DNA of 64,000 nt from an uncultured Verrucomicrobiales bacterium (GCA_937901085.1 CALCHQ010000084.1:1-64000); one strand, 5' to 3'. Numbered from the stretch's first letter, positions 34,559 through 43,424 are shown. A program made the numbers and translations. Notes: generated by a model from the letters alone, not told the origin.

Positions 34559-35650
34559 TTACTTGGACTTGAGGAAGTCTTCCACCGCAGCGGTGATTTC
34601 CTTCATGTCCTCCATCTGGAGTTCGCCCATGTGGGCAATGCGGAAGGTCTTGTCCTTCAGACCGCCGTAGCCGTTGCCCAGCTGCAGGTTGCGCGGGGCA
34701 AGGAAGGCGTTGAGTTCGGGGATGGAAATCATCTCGTCGCTGCCCTTGGGACGGGAGTCGATGACGGTGAGGGTCTTGGAAAGGTACTTGCGGTTGGGGT
34801 ACACGGCAAAATACTCATCGGCCCAGGCGCGGGTGTAGGCGGCCAGTTCCTCGTGGCGGGCAAAGCGGTTTTCGATGCCTTCGACCTCCACGATGTGCTG
34901 GAGCTGCTTGTCGAGCGCATACATGAGAGAGAGGCACGGGGTGGAGGTATACTGGTAGTTCTTCTTGTCGATGAAGTCCCAAAGGGTGCGCAGGTCGAAG
35001 TAGAGACCGCGGTTTTCCACTTCGGCGGTGCGGTCGTAGGCTTTCTTGCTCATGGCGCAGATGGCCAGGCCGGGGGGCAGCGCCAGAGCCTTCTGGGTGG
35101 AGGTGATGAGTACGTCGATACCGAGCTTGTCGGTCTCAATCTTGGAGCCGGCGGCAGAGGAAACGGCATCCACACACCAGACGACATCCGGGTACTTCTT
35201 CATGACCTCGGCGATTTCCTCGACCGGGTTCTGGATGCCGGAGGATGTTTCGTTATGGGTGACGGTGAGCAGGTCGTACTTGCCGGTGGAGAGGGCGGCA
35301 TCCACCATTTCAGCGGTGGTGGGTTCACCCATCACGCTGTCAAACTTGTCTGCCGGAATGCCGTTGGTCTTGGCCATCTTGTACCACTTATCGCCGAAAG
35401 CGCCAATGGAGAACACCGCGGCTCGCTTGGCGGTACAGGAGCGGATGGCGCCTTCCATGAGGCCGGAGCCGGAGGAGGTGGAGAGCAGGATGCGGTTTTC
35501 GGTGAAGAGAATCTTCTGCATGTTGTCAGAAATGCGCTTCTGGATTTCCGACGCTTTCTTGGAGCGGTGGGCAATCATCGGCAGCGACATTTCCTTGAGA
35601 ATTTCCTCAGAAACAACGGTAGGACCGGGAATGAACAATTTGATGGCCAT
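34559..35650 (-). CDS. Class V aminotransferase (alanine-glyoxylate/serine type)
   Basis: A 363-residue PLP enzyme of fold type I, class V. The N-terminus FIPGPTVVSEEIL is typical of serine-glyoxylate, serine-pyruvate and phosphoserine aminotransferases of this branch. The PLP lysine is in TSTQKALALPPG and the Asp that binds the pyridine ring is in CVDAVSS. It may make glyoxylate/glycine or phosphoserine; the glycine cleavage genes at 43 kb would fit a serine-glycine role. I would not assign serC without a tree. Confidence 0.8.
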   Translation of the reverse strand: MAIKLFIPGPTVVSEEILKEMSLPMIAHRSKKASEIQKRISDNMQKILFTENRILLSTSSGSGLMEGAIRSCTAKRAAVFSIGAFGDKWYKMAKTNGIPADKFDSVMGEPTTAEMVDAALSTGKYDLLTVTHNETSSGIQNPVEEIAEVMKKYPDVVWCVDAVSSAAGSKIETDKLGIDVLITSTQKALALPPGLAICAMSKKAYDRTAEVENRGLYFDLRTLWDFIDKKNYQYTSTPCLSLMYALDKQLQHIVEVEGIENRFARHEELAAYTRAWADEYFAVYPNRKYLSKTLTVIDSRPKGSDEMISIPELNAFLAPRNLQLGNGYGGLKDKTFRIAHMGELQMEDMKEITAAVEDFLKSK

Positions 35651-35742
35651 AGCTGGTAGGAATGAGATTGTTTAACCCTGCCATTCTAGCACGCGGAGCA
35701 GGCTAAGGCGAGCATAAAATCCATATGTGACAAAGAAGAATG

Positions 35743-35771
35743 TTGCATCGGCTGGGTTCTTGCTCTATACT
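35743..35771 (+). promoter_or_regulatory. Promoter of the SurA-like gene
   Basis: TTGCAT (35743-35748), 17 bases and TATACT (35766-35771), eight bases before the ATG. Confidence 0.75.
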
Positions 35772-35779
35772 GGCAGTAT

Positions 35780-36784
35780 ATGAAACTTGTAAGCCGTTTT
35801 GCTGTGCTGGTGCTGGCTCTGCTGACCATGGGGGTATCCCAGGCGGGGCCGAAGACTGCTGTGGTGAACCGCGTTGCTGCTACGGTGAATGGCCGTCCCA
35901 TCACGTCGAGTGAGGTCCGGGCGCGCCTGGCTCCTTATTTCCGCGAGCTGATGCTGCTTTATCCGCGCCAGGGCCCCCGCTTTAATTCCGAACTGGTGGC
36001 GGCCAAGAAAGCTGTACTCAATGACTTGATTGAGCGCGAGCTGGTGCTGAGTGATTTTACAACGAAGGGTTTTTCCATCAAGGAAGACCAGGTGGAGGAT
36101 GAAATCAACCGCCGTATTCTGGTGCAGTATAATGGCGACCGCAGTCAGTTCCTTGAGAATCTTCGCAAGAGCGGTATGAATTATACGGAGTACCGCGATT
36201 CTGTCCGGAAGGAGATTACGGTGTCGGCCATGCGCGGGATGCGCTACGAGCGTGGTATTCCACCCACCCCGGACGAAATCCGGGAGGAATACGAGGCAAC
36301 CAGTTCCGAGTACCGCGATATCATGAATGACCGGATTTCTTACAGCAAGATTTTCATTCCGGCCATGGACCCGGAGGACCCCTTGATGACGCCTGAGGAT
36401 CGCTACAAACTGGCCACTACCCTGCGCGAGGATATTGAAAAGGGCAGGATTTCCTTTGCCGATGCTGCCAGGAAGTATTCGCGCGATGCTCATGCTGAGG
36501 ATGGCGGCAAGTGGCCTTCGCTGCAGCGCAATGAGCTGGCGGTGGAGTTTGCCAATGTGGTGTTTGCCGCGCAGCCTGGCCAGTTGGTCGGTCCGCTCCT
36601 TGACCCGGCCGGGTTCACTATCGTGAAGGTGCAGAGCAAGAAGCTGGCGGCAGCTCCCTCGCTGGAGAAGCCGGAAATCAAGCAGAAGGTGGATGATGCC
36701 GTACGCCGCAAGAAGAGTGAGCGCCGCTACCGTCAGTGGGTGGAGCGCCTGCGCGATAAGGCGGTGATTCGCACCTTTATCTGA
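35780..36784 (+). CDS. SurA-like periplasmic chaperone and peptidyl-prolyl isomerase
   Basis: A 334-residue exported protein (signal peptide to about residue 22). Residues about 27-170 match the SurA N-terminal chaperone domain (TVNGRPITSSEV, LIERELVLSDF). Residues about 185-285 match a parvulin rotamase domain (ISYSKIFIPA, DGGKWPSLQRNEL, GQLVGPLLDPAGFTIVKV). SurA helps outer-membrane proteins fold, so autotransporter barrels such as the one at 0.1-3.2 kb are likely clients. Only one rotamase domain is present, against two in E. coli SurA. Confidence 0.86.
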   Translation: MKLVSRFAVLVLALLTMGVSQAGPKTAVVNRVAATVNGRPITSSEVRARLAPYFRELMLLYPRQGPRFNSELVAAKKAVLNDLIERELVLSDFTTKGFSIKEDQVEDEINRRILVQYNGDRSQFLENLRKSGMNYTEYRDSVRKEITVSAMRGMRYERGIPPTPDEIREEYEATSSEYRDIMNDRISYSKIFIPAMDPEDPLMTPEDRYKLATTLREDIEKGRISFADAARKYSRDAHAEDGGKWPSLQRNELAVEFANVVFAAQPGQLVGPLLDPAGFTIVKVQSKKLAAAPSLEKPEIKQKVDDAVRRKKSERRYRQWVERLRDKAVIRTFI

Positions 36785-36806
36785 TAGCTTTCTATTGCCT
36801 TTGAAT

Positions 36807-36842
36807 ACAGAAGGCTCTGGTGTTGCACCAGGGCCTTCTGTG
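36807..36842 (+). terminator. Terminator after the SurA-like gene
   Basis: ACAGAAGGCTCTGGTG pairs with CACCAGGGCCTTCTGT (one mismatch in 16) over a three-base loop and is followed by GTTTAATT. Confidence 0.8.
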
Positions 36843-36851
36843 TTTAATTGC

Positions 36852-36880
36852 TTGACGCGGCGGAGGGCGTTTGTTAGTAT
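36852..36880 (+). promoter_or_regulatory. Promoter of the GT10-like gene
   Basis: TTGACG (36852-36857), 17 bases and TAGTAT (36875-36880). The leader to the ATG at 36902 is about 14 bases. Confidence 0.7.
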
Positions 36881-36901
36881 GGGATTAGTCAATATATCTG
36901 A

Positions 36902-37909
36902 ATGGAAAAGCATATGGTACGAGTAAAAATGCTGAGTAAGTATGCGGCCAGGGGGGGGGCTTGCGTCGAACGTGCCGGCGTGTGTTTTATTTATGATGCA
37001 TCATGCCGGGAGTATGACTGGCTGGTGGTTTATGATGAAATGCCGTCCAAAGGCGACTATTCCAAGTGGGAGGCTGAGTTGCTGGCCTGCCCCAGGGAAC
37101 GGACGGTTCTGATTACGGTGGAGCCTCCGTCCATCAAGCTGTACCCGCGGTGTTTTACATCGCAGTTCGGCTATGTGCTTACCACTCATACGCCGGAGGA
37201 GTTACCGCATCCGAATCATATCTATGGGGAAGGCTGTCTTGCCTGGTGCGCCGGCATTTCATACGAAGAGGCGCATGCAATGCAGGATTTTTCCAAGACA
37301 AAGACTATTGCCACAGTATGTTCTGCCAAGCAGCAGAGCCATACGCTACATGCGAAACGGTATGAATTAATCAAATATATAGCCGCACGCATGCCGGAGC
37401 TGGATTGGTATGGCTGGGGGGTTAAGCATCTGGATAAAAAGGCGGATGCTCAGAATGATTACCGGTACAGCATTGCCGTGGAAAACTATGTGGCACCGTT
37501 CCATTGGACGGATAAGATAGCCGACCCTTTGCTCAGCATGTGCCTGACTTTCTATGTGGGGGACCCCCGTCTGGAGGAGGTTTTCCCGGCTGAGAGTTTT
37601 ATACGCATTCCTTTAGAGAATCACGAGGAAGCATATAACATTATTCGGCAGGCCATCGATGACAACGCCTACGAGAAGCGCCTGCCGGCCATAAAGGAGG
37701 CCCGCCGCCGCCTGATTGAGGAATGTAACATGTTTAACCGCGTGGCTTCGCTTATTGCCAGGCATCAGGCGGAATATGGAGATGAATACAAACCGGTTAA
37801 GCGCTATGTGCTGAAAGGTCGTCACAGGTTGAGACTCAATCCTTTGAATGTGCTTTCGGAAATGTGGGATAATATGCGCTACTGGTTCATGAAGCGGCGT
37901 GCCCGCTGA
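36902..37909 (+). CDS. GT10-like (fucosyltransferase family) glycosyltransferase
   Basis: A 335-residue protein without a signal peptide. The middle and C-terminal half carry the GT10 pattern: YRYSIAVENYVAP, then WTDKIADPLLSMCLTFYVGDP and FPAESFIRI, which correspond to the fucosyltransferase region that binds GDP-fucose. It probably adds a terminal sugar to a lipopolysaccharide or other surface glycan on the cytoplasmic face. A run of nine G at 36951-36959 covers codons 17-20. One base more or fewer shifts the frame into early stops, so expression may be phase variable. An alternative start is M5 at 36914. Confidence 0.72.
   Translation: MEKHMVRVKMLSKYAARGGACVERAGVCFIYDASCREYDWLVVYDEMPSKGDYSKWEAELLACPRERTVLITVEPPSIKLYPRCFTSQFGYVLTTHTPEELPHPNHIYGEGCLAWCAGISYEEAHAMQDFSKTKTIATVCSAKQQSHTLHAKRYELIKYIAARMPELDWYGWGVKHLDKKADAQNDYRYSIAVENYVAPFHWTDKIADPLLSMCLTFYVGDPRLEEVFPAESFIRIPLENHEEAYNIIRQAIDDNAYEKRLPAIKEARRRLIEECNMFNRVASLIARHQAEYGDEYKPVKRYVLKGRHRLRLNPLNVLSEMWDNMRYWFMKRRAR
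36951..36959 (+). repeat. G9 homopolymer tract in the GT10-like gene
   Basis: Nine consecutive G in codons 17-20. The current length is in frame. With ten G a TGA follows about 15 codons later; with eight G a TGA follows after about 60 codons. It is the longest G tract I see in the window. Confidence 0.9.
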
Positions 37910-37934
37910 GCCGTTGTTAAAACTCTATTTAAGT

Positions 37935-37970
37935 AAAAGGAGGAGTCGCCACCTGGCGACTCCTCCTTTT
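37935..37970. terminator. Bidirectional terminator
   Basis: A perfect 16-base stem (AAAAGGAGGAGTCGCC with GGCGACTCCTCCTTTT) and loop ACCT between convergent genes. The A and T runs at its ends serve both strands. Confidence 0.92.
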
Positions 37971-37991
37971 CTTGTTGGGGGAAGTGTAGTG

Positions 37992-38759
37992 TTACTGAAG
38001 TTTCCAGTAGTCCTCAATCCACGGTGCGGGCAGTACCTTATGGTGCGCCTTGCCGTCATCGAAGCCTACCACAGCCTGGTCGGGGTCGGGGTTGCCGTGG
38101 AAGACGAGGATGCGGGTCTTGGGTGGTTTGGGCGCAACAAAGAGGTTGAGCGGGAAGATAGGACGGCAGCAGCGCTTGTAGCTCTGCGCCCAGTCATACG
38201 GCCACCAGTTCACCTTCTTCATGGCGTAGGTCAGGAAGGCCTGCTCTGTCGGGAATTGAGATTTGTCGTGAGCGCGGTCGAATTCCTTGATGAAGGTATC
38301 GTAGATGTAACCGGATTTGCCGGCCTCAAAGCGGTAGATGGAGGAATTGCCGATGTTGGGGCGCTTGCGGAATAGTGTCTTGTGCCATTCTATCCAGTTG
38401 TGGATGATGCAGTTTTCACCCGGCTTGTAATCAAAGAAGCAATCAATGTCATCCATGATGACGACATCGACATCAAGGAAGAGGGTCGGGCCTTTGAGGT
38501 TGGCAAATCCATCCTGCGTGATGGCGAGCTTGGAGAAAATGCCGGGCCAGGCTTTTTCATTCGTGTAGCCGGGATTCGGCGGGAAGGGCTGGGCGTCGAT
38601 GCCTTCGTCCAGGCCGGTTGGGTCGTCTGTAACGCAGACGAAGCGGAAGGGGCGGTGGAGATGCTTCTTTACAGAGCGGTAGAGCGTGTTGGTATATGCC
38701 GCTGGATACCGTGTGCCCCATTTGAGGCAGATGACGTTGCAGGTGGGTTCCTCGTTCAT
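37992..38759 (-). CDS. DXD-type glycosyltransferase
   Basis: About 255 residues from the ATG at 38759. The Rossmann-like GT-A start (CNVICLKWGTRYP) and the metal-binding DVDVV of FLDVDVVIMDDID indicate a nucleotide-sugar-dependent, metal-dependent transferase. Later motifs are NSSIYRFEAG and FHGNPDPDQA, where the His may bind the metal. The exact GT family is not clear to me. It follows the GT8-like gene by 64 bases in the same orientation, so the two probably form an operon for surface glycan assembly. Confidence 0.7.
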   Translation of the reverse strand: MNEEPTCNVICLKWGTRYPAAYTNTLYRSVKKHLHRPFRFVCVTDDPTGLDEGIDAQPFPPNPGYTNEKAWPGIFSKLAITQDGFANLKGPTLFLDVDVVIMDDIDCFFDYKPGENCIIHNWIEWHKTLFRKRPNIGNSSIYRFEAGKSGYIYDTFIKEFDRAHDKSQFPTEQAFLTYAMKKVNWWPYDWAQSYKRCCRPIFPLNLFVAPKPPKTRILVFHGNPDPDQAVVGFDDGKAHHKVLPAPWIEDYWKLQ

Positions 38760-38823
38760 GGTAATGTAAGTTATTGTAAAAGTGTTGAAATGTTTATCTG
38801 GCCAGGGTATGTACAGCGCGTTT

Positions 38824-39894
38824 TTATGCCTGGGGCGGCCAGCCTTTTTTCGCAAGTTCTTTGGACAGTCCCCATGTGGCGGGGCCTGGAGCGCCGGTGA
38901 TGCCCCATTTCTTTGCCAGGGCTCTGATTTTACGCCAGGTCAGGGCATACATGGGGGCGTAGAGCAGCCGGTTGAGCCATGTCTTGAATGACCAGCCGGG
39001 CTGGGGGAAGAATCCGGGGAGGCCTGATTCTCTGGCTGCTTCTTCATAGCGTTTCTGCATCAGCCGGTTATTGTAGCGCCAGGGCTTTCTTGAGCCGATG
39101 TAGTGAATGATGGCCGGGTAGAGGGAACCCTCTACTACTTCCCTGGGTTCGTGGGCTCTCCATAAGGCCTTTTTGGGATCCGCTTTCAGGCTGAGTCTGG
39201 TGTACCAGTCGTGCCAGTTCCAGCGCGGGTGCAGGCGAATGACTTTATCGTACAGGGCTGCGTTGAGCGCATCCTGATCCTGCGCGTAGAGTTTACCATT
39301 GTACTTCTCAGCCGCCTGGAGTATCAGCCGGGAGAGGTTCTGTTCCCGGAATTGTTCGAAATCCATTAACAGAACACCCGCGTTGAAGTAGCCGGGGTAC
39401 TCCCGGGGAATGTCAAGCCTGTCGTATACTTCTGCCGTGGGGGAGGGAGCAGATTCATAGACTACGCCCATGGCAGCCCCTTGCATATCAAGTTCGAAAA
39501 GGGCAGAGCAGTCATCACATACGAGGATGTCAATGTCTGCATACAGCGCCCGCTTGAGATGGGGTAACAAGTCAGGCGCAAATATGCGGGACCATGTGGC
39601 CCGCGGCAGATAGGAGGTAAAGCCGGTCTGGATTTTTTCCGCAAGGATGGTTTCGGTTTCAATGAAGCTCAGCGAATGGCGGGGGTGTATGTCGCGGGAG
39701 AGTGCCTGGAGACGGTCTTGTGAGCTTGCCGTGATACCGTCGCTGAGTACATACACGTCGTAGGTGGTGGTAGCGGCAGCGTTTTTCAAGAGCGACCACA
39801 AGGCAAGAGAAAGGGGCAGCACTCCCGTTTCATTGCTGGCAAATACAATGGCACACGGCTGGGCTGAGGCGGCTGATGATGTAGGAACAGTCAT
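38824..39894 (-). CDS. GT8-like glycosyltransferase
   Basis: A 356-residue enzyme of the GT8 family (LgtC/RfaI type). Signatures are CAIVFASNETGVLPLSLAL at the start, the metal-binding YADIDILV, GYFNAGVLLMDF, DQDALNAAL and the His of HYIGSRKPW. The C-terminus is basic and aromatic, as in LgtC relatives that sit on the inner membrane. Retaining transfer of galactose or glucose from a UDP donor to lipopolysaccharide core is the usual reaction. It is divergent from the GT25 gene. Confidence 0.82.
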   Translation of the reverse strand: MTVPTSSAASAQPCAIVFASNETGVLPLSLALWSLLKNAAATTTYDVYVLSDGITASSQDRLQALSRDIHPRHSLSFIETETILAEKIQTGFTSYLPRATWSRIFAPDLLPHLKRALYADIDILVCDDCSALFELDMQGAAMGVVYESAPSPTAEVYDRLDIPREYPGYFNAGVLLMDFEQFREQNLSRLILQAAEKYNGKLYAQDQDALNAALYDKVIRLHPRWNWHDWYTRLSLKADPKKALWRAHEPREVVEGSLYPAIIHYIGSRKPWRYNNRLMQKRYEEAARESGLPGFFPQPGWSFKTWLNRLLYAPMYALTWRKIRALAKKWGITGAPGPATWGLSKELAKKGWPPQA

Positions 39895-40033
39895 ATGAGA
39901 AACTCCAGGGGATACCCTTGCTGTATCATATCTGTTTTTAGGGGTGAAGACAAGCTTATTCTTTTGTTGGGAGCCCTATTTTTGAGGGTGATTGCGCGCA
40001 GCGTTCCACGGCGTCCCGGATGCCTGTTTTTTC

Positions 40034-40062
40034 TTGACTTGATGCACCTGCCGGTTTACAAT
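40034..40062 (+). promoter_or_regulatory. Promoter of the GT25-like gene
   Basis: TTGACT (40034-40039), 17 bases and TACAAT (40057-40062). The leader is about 70 bases, the longest measured here. No leader peptide or hairpin of note is seen in it. Confidence 0.75.
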
Positions 40063-40137
40063 GGTTCAAACTGGTTGAAGTGGCCGTTGTCCGGCAGGCA
40101 ACCCTTGCTATCGTGACCCCTGATTTCTGTTCTGCTC

Positions 40138-40917
40138 ATGAAGAAAGTCAAATACCTTGTGATTAATCTGCCCGATTCAGAGAAACGCCGCAGCTGTATC
40201 ATGGAACAGGCGGTTAGGCATGGTATCACCATTGAAGTGGTTGAAGCGGTATCGGGCAGGACGCTCACAGATGAGCAGAAAGCTATGTATCTGCCTCGCG
40301 AACGCGGTAAAATCTTTACCCGTCAGCTGAGTAATAATGAGCAGGCATGTGTGCATAGCCACCGTAAGGCGTTGGAGTTGTTCCTGGAGAGTGATGCGGA
40401 ATACTGCGTCGTGCTGGAGGATGATGCGCTGCTGGATGAAAAGTTTGTACCTGGTGTGCATTACCTTATCGACAAAATCGGCGGGTGGGAATGTGCCCGT
40501 CTGCATAGCATCGGCTGCAAGCGTTATCCTCTGCTGGAACTCCCTGCCGCTGCGCCTGTGCAGGTGATGTTCCCGCGTAACAATACATGCATGAATGTGG
40601 GCTATCTGCATACGCGGAAGTCTGCGGAGGTGCTGCTGGCACAGTCGCGCACGTTCTGCATGGAGGCTGATTATCTCTGGGGCAGGATTCTGACAGAGCA
40701 GGAAATCCCGACTCTGGCAACGTACCCCAACCTCGTTCAGCTTGCTCCCGGGTACGCCGCGGAGAGCGATATAGACAAGGATGCTCCTCGTTTCACCAGT
40801 AAGTCTGCCAGGCGTTCCCTGTTGCAGTATCTGCGCTTCCGCTTTTACAGAATGTCTTTTACTCGTGCCAAGATGCGCCTTCTTGACCTGACGCGGCGGG
40901 CGCTGTATACCAAGTGA
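40138..40917 (+). CDS. GT25-like LPS glycosyltransferase
   Basis: A 259-residue protein of the GT25 family, which includes LgtB/LgtE and H. pylori beta-1,4-galactosyltransferase. It has the family start KYLVINLPDSEKRR, SNNEQACVHSHRKAL and the acidic metal site VVLEDDALL. NVGYLHTRKSAEVLL and MEADYLWG follow, then a basic C-terminus. The likely role is adding galactose to a lipopolysaccharide outer-core glycan. It is divergent from the GT8-like gene and ends with strong terminators. Confidence 0.83.
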   Translation: MKKVKYLVINLPDSEKRRSCIMEQAVRHGITIEVVEAVSGRTLTDEQKAMYLPRERGKIFTRQLSNNEQACVHSHRKALELFLESDAEYCVVLEDDALLDEKFVPGVHYLIDKIGGWECARLHSIGCKRYPLLELPAAAPVQVMFPRNNTCMNVGYLHTRKSAEVLLAQSRTFCMEADYLWGRILTEQEIPTLATYPNLVQLAPGYAAESDIDKDAPRFTSKSARRSLLQYLRFRFYRMSFTRAKMRLLDLTRRALYTK

Positions 40918-40947
40918 GTCCATCAGCCGCCAGAAGCTCCTTTTTTT

Positions 40948-40980
40948 CCCCGCCCGATGCTTTGAGCCGGGCGGGGTTTT
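40948..40980 (+). terminator. GT25-like gene terminator
   Basis: CCCCGCCCG and CGGGCGGGG form a perfect nine-base stem over an 11-base loop, followed by TTTT. Confidence 0.88.
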
Positions 40981-40990
40981 GCTATAAAAA

Positions 40991-41018
40991 TCCCCGGTTT
41001 CAGAAATGAAACCGGGGA
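40991..41018 (-). terminator. Terminator of the second PiT gene
   Basis: TCCCCGGTTTC and GAAACCGGGGA form a perfect 11-base stem with a six-base loop, placed for the minus-strand transcript. Confidence 0.8.
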
Positions 41019-41041
41019 CGTTGGGTAAATGTGCCGGAGGA

Positions 41042-43252
41042 TTAATCCTCGTATACTTCCTTGACGCGCTCGATGAGGGCGAAGGCGTGGCTGATCATGG
41101 CTCGTGTTTCGTTGAGCAGGGTCAGGTAGAGGATGCCGTTACGCATGCCGCTTTCGTCGGCGGTGCTGTGCATCAGGTGGCGTGTGATGCAGTCTGCAAA
41201 GTCTTCGCTGAGCTGTTCGCGCTCTTCCAGCAGGGCATCGATGCCGGCAAAGTTGCCGACCTTGAGCATGTCGGTCAGATCCGGATAGAAACGCCCGATC
41301 TTGTTGGTAAGAGCCAGGAGGTCATCACCCTGTTCCTTGCTCAGGCCCTGGTGGTTGTTGTCGATGTGGTTGTAGCTTGCCTTCACCAGGGTGAGCAGGC
41401 GCTCGCAGGTGTTGAGCGAGATTTCCGTGATGCGGAATACCAGCTGGCCGCGGTCTGCCAGTTCCTTGGGCAGGGTGCGGAGGGTGGGCAGCACTTCGTT
41501 TTCTCGCAGTACTTCCAGATCCCGCTTCAGGTTGCGGCTCTTCTTACGCAGGCGCTTCAGGGCATCGCGGTCTTCGCTGAGCAGGGCTTTCACCATGGCG
41601 TTGTAGATGCCGACCATGCGGCCCAGGCGTCCGCTGGCAGCCTTGCCGAAGTCCTTGACGGCGGCATCGCTGTGCATGTTGATGAGGCGGATTTCTTCCT
41701 TGGCGCTGTTGGTGAAGAAAGTGGATTTGATGAGCAGCGCACCGGCGATGACCAGCATGGTGACCATGCCCCAGAAACCGCCGTAGGCCATGACGATGGA
41801 CACGATAAAGGCTGCCAGGCTGGCGGCCAGGGCGGTGAGGAGCCAGCCGCCGATGACGGTGAGTACGCCGGTGATGCGGTACACCGCGCTGTCGCGTCCC
41901 CAGGCGCGGTCGGCCAGGGAGGAACCCATGGCGACCATGAAGGTCACATAGGTGGTGGAGAGCGGCAGCTTCATTTCAGTGGCCACCGAGATGAGCAGGG
42001 CAGAGACGGTGAGGTTGACCGAACCGCGTACCAGGTCATAGATGGCGCCGGTTTCTTCTTCCGGAGCCAGCGGGGTGAAGCGCCTGGAAATGAAGTCCTG
42101 AATACGCCTGGGGGTGACGCGCTCGAAGAAGCGCTTGGTGTTGAGCGTGTAGCGCACCATGGTGCGGGCGGCGCTGCAGGAACCGAAGCGTTCCTTGCCG
42201 GTGTTGGCGGAGGAAAGTTTAAGTTCGGTTTCCGTTACCTTGCGGGCTTTCTTGGAGAAGAAGAGGGTGGTCACCATGACCAGACCGGCCGCCACCAGCC
42301 AGAGCATGTTCACCTGCTGCTGGGCATCGGCCAGCCCGTTCATCTTGAAGGTACTCAGGTCTCCGCCTGCAGCCAGGTGGGCTTCGGCCAGTTCCATGGA
42401 GGTCTGCGATGCCATGAAGACACCAATGAAGTTTACCAGGTCATTGCCGGCAAAGGCCAGGGCCAGCGCACCCGTGCCGGCCAGCACGGTGATGCGGAGA
42501 GTGTTAATCTTGAAGCCGTATTGGAGAATGGCGGCGATGAGTGTCCAGGCGATGAACGCTACCACGATGGACAGCCCCAGGTTGGCATCCACCATGTCCA
42601 TGAACGGGCCTTTCATGACCGGGCTGGTCTTGAGCCCCTTGAACACCGCAAAGTAGGAAATGGCGGTGAAGGCAAAGCCGCACCACACCGGGCCGATGAT
42701 GCGGTACATACGCTGGTAGTGGAAAGTGTAGAGCAGGCGCGCCAGCCACATGACAAAGGTGCCTACGGTAAAGGCGATGGCCACCGAGCAGAAAATGCCG
42801 GAGACAATGAAGAAGACCTTGTCGGTGTTGATGTAGTCGGCCAGGGAGCCGGGGCCACTGCCGATGTTGAAGTAGGCCATGCCCAGGGCCGAGCCGAGCA
42901 GGGCGAAAATGAGTGACACCGTGGTCGAGGTCGGCAGTCCCAGCGTGTTGAAGATATCCAGCAGGATGACATTGGCCACCATGACTGCCAGGAAGAGGAG
43001 CATGACTTCGTGGAAGGTGAACATGCCCGGGTCAAAGACGCCCTTGCGTGCAATTTCCATCATGCCGCTGGAGAAAGAGGCGCCCAGCAGCACGCCTACT
43101 GCTGCGACAGCAACGGCACCTGTGTACGTGCCGGCCCGGCTGCCGATGGAGGAGTTCAGGAAGTTGCAGGCATCGTTGCTCACGCCTACTACCAGGCCGA
43201 AGACGGAGAGCAGCAGGAGCATGCCGTAGATAACGTAGTATGTGGTGTCCAT
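41042..43252 (-). CDS. PiT phosphate transporter fused to a PhoU-like domain, copy 2
   Basis: About 736 residues from M at 43252, colinear with the 21-23 kb copy. GVSNDACNFLNSSIG and GNDLVNFIGVF are the two PiT repeats, followed by a soluble PhoU-like C-terminal third (SGRLGRMVGIYNAMVKALL, SYNHIDNNHQGL). The second helix signature has Cys where the other copy has Ala. A longer start at 43300 is possible; the MDTTYY start gives the usual periplasmic N-terminus. The two copies may differ in affinity or in metal or ion coupling. Confidence 0.88.
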   Translation of the reverse strand: MDTTYYVIYGMLLLLSVFGLVVGVSNDACNFLNSSIGSRAGTYTGAVAVAAVGVLLGASFSSGMMEIARKGVFDPGMFTFHEVMLLFLAVMVANVILLDIFNTLGLPTSTTVSLIFALLGSALGMAYFNIGSGPGSLADYINTDKVFFIVSGIFCSVAIAFTVGTFVMWLARLLYTFHYQRMYRIIGPVWCGFAFTAISYFAVFKGLKTSPVMKGPFMDMVDANLGLSIVVAFIAWTLIAAILQYGFKINTLRITVLAGTGALALAFAGNDLVNFIGVFMASQTSMELAEAHLAAGGDLSTFKMNGLADAQQQVNMLWLVAAGLVMVTTLFFSKKARKVTETELKLSSANTGKERFGSCSAARTMVRYTLNTKRFFERVTPRRIQDFISRRFTPLAPEEETGAIYDLVRGSVNLTVSALLISVATEMKLPLSTTYVTFMVAMGSSLADRAWGRDSAVYRITGVLTVIGGWLLTALAASLAAFIVSIVMAYGGFWGMVTMLVIAGALLIKSTFFTNSAKEEIRLINMHSDAAVKDFGKAASGRLGRMVGIYNAMVKALLSEDRDALKRLRKKSRNLKRDLEVLRENEVLPTLRTLPKELADRGQLVFRITEISLNTCERLLTLVKASYNHIDNNHQGLSKEQGDDLLALTNKIGRFYPDLTDMLKVGNFAGIDALLEEREQLSEDFADCITRHLMHSTADESGMRNGILYLTLLNETRAMISHAFALIERVKEVYED

Positions 43253-43386
43253 ATAGAGATACGGATTTTCTAGCATAAACGGGCATCTATGACAAGACAA
43301 AATCGTTATCTGTCAAAATTGTCACAATGTTACCCGGTATGTGTGTCAGTATGCACATAAAGTGGGACATGGGGTGTCTTCCTTGC

Positions 43387-43414
43387 TTGACTTATAGGAT
43401 GCCGGGAGTACAAT
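43387..43414 (+). promoter_or_regulatory. gcvT promoter
   Basis: TTGACT (43387-43392), 16 bases and TACAAT (43409-43414), 10 bases before the ATG. No glycine riboswitch fits between promoter and start, so control would be at initiation. Confidence 0.78.
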
Positions 43415-43424
43415 CCCCAACAGT

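Noticed and set aside
41006..42916. Long open frame antisense to the second PiT gene
   Set aside because: Shadow of a well-supported membrane transporter; the translation is low-complexity and Gly/Gln/His-rich.
43253..43424. Glycine riboswitch before gcvT
   Set aside because: The promoter leaves only a few bases of leader, and no paired aptamer motif is present.
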